Assembly (NCBI GenBank): GCA_027024125.1
Contig: JALVSV010000473.1
Coordinates: 1 to 8,873, forward strand
DNA from: Methylothermaceae bacterium
GTDB taxonomy: Bacteria > Pseudomonadota > Gammaproteobacteria > Methylococcales > Methylothermaceae
Length of the DNA: 8,873 nt
Direction of reading: 5' to 3'
The notes under the pieces are model-generated. The model was not told the DNA's origin. It did not search any database and saw only the letters and a list, made by a program, of their open reading frames with translations. Positions 6,798 through 8,873 of the stretch are shown here, piece by piece (positions within the stretch are counted from its first letter, which is position 1; each line of letters begins with the position of its first letter). A program made the position numbers and the translations under genes.

Positions 6798-8149
6798 AAT
6801 ATCCCTATCGCCTGCATAAAAATCAGCATAACCGCACCAGGCGCCACGAAACGGATCAAAAGCCACCAACATGCAAACAACACGGGTCCCGCATCCAACT
6901 CGCTTCTGGTGAGCTTGTGACGCAGGAACCAGCCCACGAAGATCGCCATCATGAGACCATTCAAAGGAAGCAGAAGATTGGAGGTCAAAAAATCCAACCC
7001 CTGGAAGAAGGTCTTATCGAAGACGGTCAGGTCACGCCATATATTGAAAGAAAACACCGTTCCAAGCCCCAGGAACCAACAGGTCATGCCACTGAGCCAA
7101 CAGGCCATGCCACGGCTCAACGCCTTGTCTTCCACAAGCCAGGCTACCGTCGGCTCTATCAGCGAAATGGAAGAAGAAAGGGCGGCAATGGCCAACAAAA
7201 CGAAGAACAAACCACCAAACAGGGTTCCTCCGGGCATCTGGGCAAATATCATCGGTAGGGTCTTGAAAATCAATCCCGGACCGAACGTCAAAGGAACATG
7301 ATTTGCAAAAACCAAAGGGAAAATCGCCAGCCCTGCCATGATCGCCACTACGGTATCTGCAGCTGCAACAATCAGGCTGGCCTTGATGATGGAGATACCA
7401 TTGGGCAGATAGGAACCATAGGCAATCATCACACCCATGGCGATACTGAGGGAAAAGAAGGCATGACCCAGCGCCGCCAATACGGTCTCCGCCGTCAAAT
7501 TACTGATATCGGGAAACAGAAGAAACAACGCTCCATGCATAAATTCTCCGGTACCCAGAGCGTATCCCATCAATATCGTCAAAATGAGAAACAAGGCCGG
7601 CGTCAATAGTTCCACGGCCTTTTCCAGCCCTCCCTGAATGCCATGAGCGACAATCACCAAGGTCGCGGTCATGAACAATGTATGCCAAACGATCTGCTGC
7701 CGGGGCGAAGCGATGAATTCGATGAAAAAGTTTTCGACACCCTCAGCGTCATGCCCCCTGAACTCACCTGTCGCCGTCTTGAATATATAAGACAAGGTCC
7801 AACCCGCAATGACACTGTAATAGGAAAGAATCAGGAATCCCGCAACCATTCCCAGGGTCCCCAACCAACGCCAGCTTTTTCGACACCCGGAAAGTTGTGA
7901 CAGGATTTCAAGGCTGGCAACCGGATTGCGCCGCCCGATTCGGCCAACGAGAATTTCGGCCACCATAATCGGGATACACAGCAATAGCAGGCAGAGAAGA
8001 TAGACGAGAACGAATATCCCACCTCCATGTTTGCCGGCCAAATAGGGAAACTTCCAGATATTTCCCAACCCCACGGCAGATCCTGTCGCCGCCAGGACGA
8101 ACATCAAAGAAGATGACCATTGTTGGCGAGCCACCCGCTTACCCCTCAT
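6794..8149 (-). CDS. Neurotransmitter:sodium symporter (NSS/SNF) family transporter
   Basis: Inner-membrane Na+-coupled symporter of the LeuT/MhsT/TnaT family, which usually imports amino acids or related amines; the substrate cannot be read from sequence. The 451 residues contain about 11-12 membrane segments. TM1 holds the unwound sodium and substrate site GSAVGLGNIWKFPYL at 23-37, followed by GGGIFVLVYL at 42-51. TM6 is GHAFFSLSIAMGVMIAYGSYL at 228-248, which matches the LeuT TM6 pattern. TM8 carries SSSISLIEPTVAW at 325-337. The ATG at 8149 has GGAAA about 6-10 nt upstream. The stop shares bases with the ratA start (ATGA), so it heads a transporter-ratA-rnfH operon. A 7-residue near-repeat, MACWLSG/MTCWFLG at 348-361, lies in one membrane helix. 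The usual smpB/ratA neighbourhood lacks a transporter at this position. Confidence 0.92.
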   Translation of the reverse strand: MRGKRVARQQWSSSLMFVLAATGSAVGLGNIWKFPYLAGKHGGGIFVLVYLLCLLLLCIPIMVAEILVGRIGRRNPVASLEILSQLSGCRKSWRWLGTLGMVAGFLILSYYSVIAGWTLSYIFKTATGEFRGHDAEGVENFFIEFIASPRQQIVWHTLFMTATLVIVAHGIQGGLEKAVELLTPALFLILTILMGYALGTGEFMHGALFLLFPDISNLTAETVLAALGHAFFSLSIAMGVMIAYGSYLPNGISIIKASLIVAAADTVVAIMAGLAIFPLVFANHVPLTFGPGLIFKTLPMIFAQMPGGTLFGGLFFVLLAIAALSSSISLIEPTVAWLVEDKALSRGMACWLSGMTCWFLGLGTVFSFNIWRDLTVFDKTFFQGLDFLTSNLLLPLNGLMMAIFVGWFLRHKLTRSELDAGPVLFACWWLLIRFVAPGAVMLIFMQAIGIL

Positions 8150-8190
8150 TTTGTTTCCGGATGCAAAATCCAGTGCCCCGGCTTTGAATT

Positions 8191-8220
8191 AAGATAAAAT
8201 AACAGCATCATGTCAGGCAA
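8191..8220 (-). promoter_or_regulatory. Candidate promoter for the transporter-ratA-rnfH operon
   Basis: On the minus strand, TTGCCT (8215-8220) and TATCTT (8191-8196) are separated by 18 bp and each match 4 of 6 bases of the sigma-70 -35 and -10 consensus. The -35 lies inside the first codons of divergent smpB. The match is modest, but this 60-bp gap is the only place where the operon promoter is likely to lie. Confidence 0.3.
8195..8200 (+). promoter_or_regulatory. Candidate -10 element for smpB
   Basis: TAAAAT matches 5 of 6 bases of TATAAT. It ends 9 bp before the smpB ATG, so transcription would begin at or just before the start codon, giving a leaderless or nearly leaderless message. 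No clear -35 is visible at 17 bp upstream (AGTGCC). It overlaps the candidate -10 of the divergent operon. Confidence 0.3.
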
Positions 8221-8689
8221 GAAAAAGAAAAACACCGGAAGTCATGTCATCGCGGTCAACAGACAGGCTCGGCACGACTTTTTCATCGAAGAGACATACG
8301 AGGCAGGGTTGGTCCTCGAGGGCTGGGAAGTCAAAAGCCTACGCGCAGGCCGCGTTAATCTGAAGGAAAGTTACGTTCTGATCAAAGAGGGCGAAGCATG
8401 GCTGTTTGGCGCCCATATCTCTCCCTTGGCATCGGCCTCCACTCATATCCAGCCAGACCCCACGCGCACCCGCAAACTATTGCTCAACAAGCAGGAACTC
8501 AACAAGCTGATCGGTCTGGTCGAACGGCGTGGTTACACGTTGGTGCCATTGAAACTGTACTGGAAAAAGAACCTGGTCAAACTAGAGATCGGTCTGGCCA
8601 AGGGCAAAAAACTCTATGACAAACGCGCCGTGGCCAAGGAACGCGACTGGCAGAGGGAAAAGCAGCGCTTGATCAAGCAGACCCGTTGA
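8210..8689 (+). CDS. smpB: SsrA-binding protein SmpB
   Basis: Binds tmRNA and carries it into ribosomes stalled on broken messages, so that the nascent chain is tagged for degradation (trans-translation). The 159-residue length and sequence are typical: [12 protein letters not shown] at 17-28, [19 protein letters not shown] at 33-51, the central [18 protein letters not shown] at 75-92, and the basic tail [17 protein letters not shown] at 131-147, which folds in the decoding centre. The ATG at 8210 aligns with the E. coli start (MTKKK versus MSGKKKK). No Shine-Dalgarno sequence is visible upstream (TAAAATAACAGCATC). The tmRNA gene ssrA, which often lies nearby, is not in this window. The gene stands alone between a divergent operon and a convergent metal-binding gene. 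Confidence 0.97.
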   Translation: MSGKKKKNTGSHVIAVNRQARHDFFIEETYEAGLVLEGWEVKSLRAGRVNLKESYVLIKEGEAWLFGAHISPLASASTHIQPDPTRTRKLLLNKQELNKLIGLVERRGYTLVPLKLYWKKNLVKLEIGLAKGKKLYDKRAVAKERDWQREKQRLIKQTR

Positions 8690-8774
8690 ATGAAAGCTGG
8701 CAATCTGCAAAATAACAAACCTTGGATGAATCGAGTGCAAGCAACCGGCAACCTGTAACCGTCAATAGCAGCAT

Positions 8775-8873
8775 TCAACGGATAACCGAAGCAGGATACC
8801 CCGCATCCGTTACCGCCTTGGCCAAAGTTTCAGCTCCGACTGTGGCAGGATCGAACGAAACCACTGCCTTTTT
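8775..8873 (-). CDS. C-terminal fragment of a heavy-metal-associated (HMA) protein, MerP-like
   Basis: The minus strand is open from the window edge to a TGA at 8775-8777, giving the last 32 residues of a longer protein. They read as the second half of a ferredoxin-like HMA domain: strand KKAVVSFDP, helix TLAKAVTDAGY and final strand PASVIR. The AVVSFDPATV...LAKAVTDAGYPASV pattern closely resembles the end of the periplasmic mercury-binding protein MerP. The metal-binding CxxC lies upstream and outside the window, so a CopZ-type copper chaperone or the domain of a metal P-type ATPase cannot be ruled out. An ATPase is unlikely, because the protein ends right after the domain. The gene is convergent with smpB across an 85-bp gap. 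Confidence 0.75.
   Translation of the reverse strand, partial: KKAVVSFDPATVGAETLAKAVTDAGYPASVIR

Noticed and set aside
6798..6872. Upstream extension of the ratA frame by 25 residues.
   Set aside because: It runs inside the transporter gene, does not resemble family N-termini, and the ATG at 6797 has a ribosome site and an ATGA coupling overlap.
7076..7117. Tandem 21-bp near-repeat (17 of 21 bases alike) in the transporter gene, giving MACWLSG/MTCWFLG.
   Set aside because: The region has the same length as the corresponding helix remembered from other family members, so it is probably not a fresh duplication but chance similarity in a hydrophobic helix.
8690..8774. Gap between smpB and the metal-binding gene examined for tmRNA, attachment-site repeats and a terminator.
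   Set aside because: No tRNA-like end, no clear hairpin with T-run and no repeat pair were found in these 85 bp.

Overview
The window looks like ordinary chromosome from a gammaproteobacterium, most likely a member of a sulfur-metabolising or otherwise environmental lineage (inference). The basis is the conserved gene sets: fur divergent from bamE, ratA-rnfH next to smpB, and lolC-lolD-DUF2062-comEC. Base composition is moderate and looks even throughout. No tRNA, rRNA, CRISPR array, insertion sequence or phage gene was seen.

Layout from left to right. Positions 1-279 (+) are the 3' end of a gene whose product ends in a shrunken, P-loop-less APS-kinase-like domain. Positions 334-2589 (-) encode a ComEC/Rec2 DNA-uptake channel. 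A short AT-rich divergent region (2590-2719) carries a perfect TATAAT and a 10-bp direct repeat, and leads into a DUF2062 membrane protein (2720-3253, +). That gene overlaps, tail to tail, lolD (3238-3924, -). lolD belongs to a tightly packed fur-lolC-lolD cluster read leftward (5590 to 3238). Divergent from fur is bamE (5686-6111, +), which overlaps tail to tail the last gene of a second leftward operon: NSS-family Na+ symporter, ratA, rnfH (8149 to 6104). Divergent from that operon is smpB (8210-8689, +). The right edge (8775-8873, -) is the C-terminus of a MerP-type heavy-metal-binding protein.

The genes share an envelope and housekeeping theme. LolC/LolD extract lipoproteins from the inner membrane for delivery to the outer membrane, and BamE, encoded next door, is itself an outer-membrane lipoprotein of the Bam complex and so a Lol client. 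Fur, SmpB (trans-translation), RatA/RnfH and ComEC are core functions. Intergenic spaces are very small, with 3- to 16-nt gaps or overlaps at most junctions, so promoters are confined to three divergent gaps: 2590-2719, 5591-5685 and 8150-8209.

I found no convincing new multi-gene system. The points most worth a second look are the degenerate APS-kinase-like C-terminus at the left edge, the fusion of the fur locus with the lolCD locus, the single Lol permease with a LolC-type hook, the Na+ symporter inserted into the ratA-rnfH operon, and smpB and comEC starts that lack Shine-Dalgarno sequences close behind -10-like elements.
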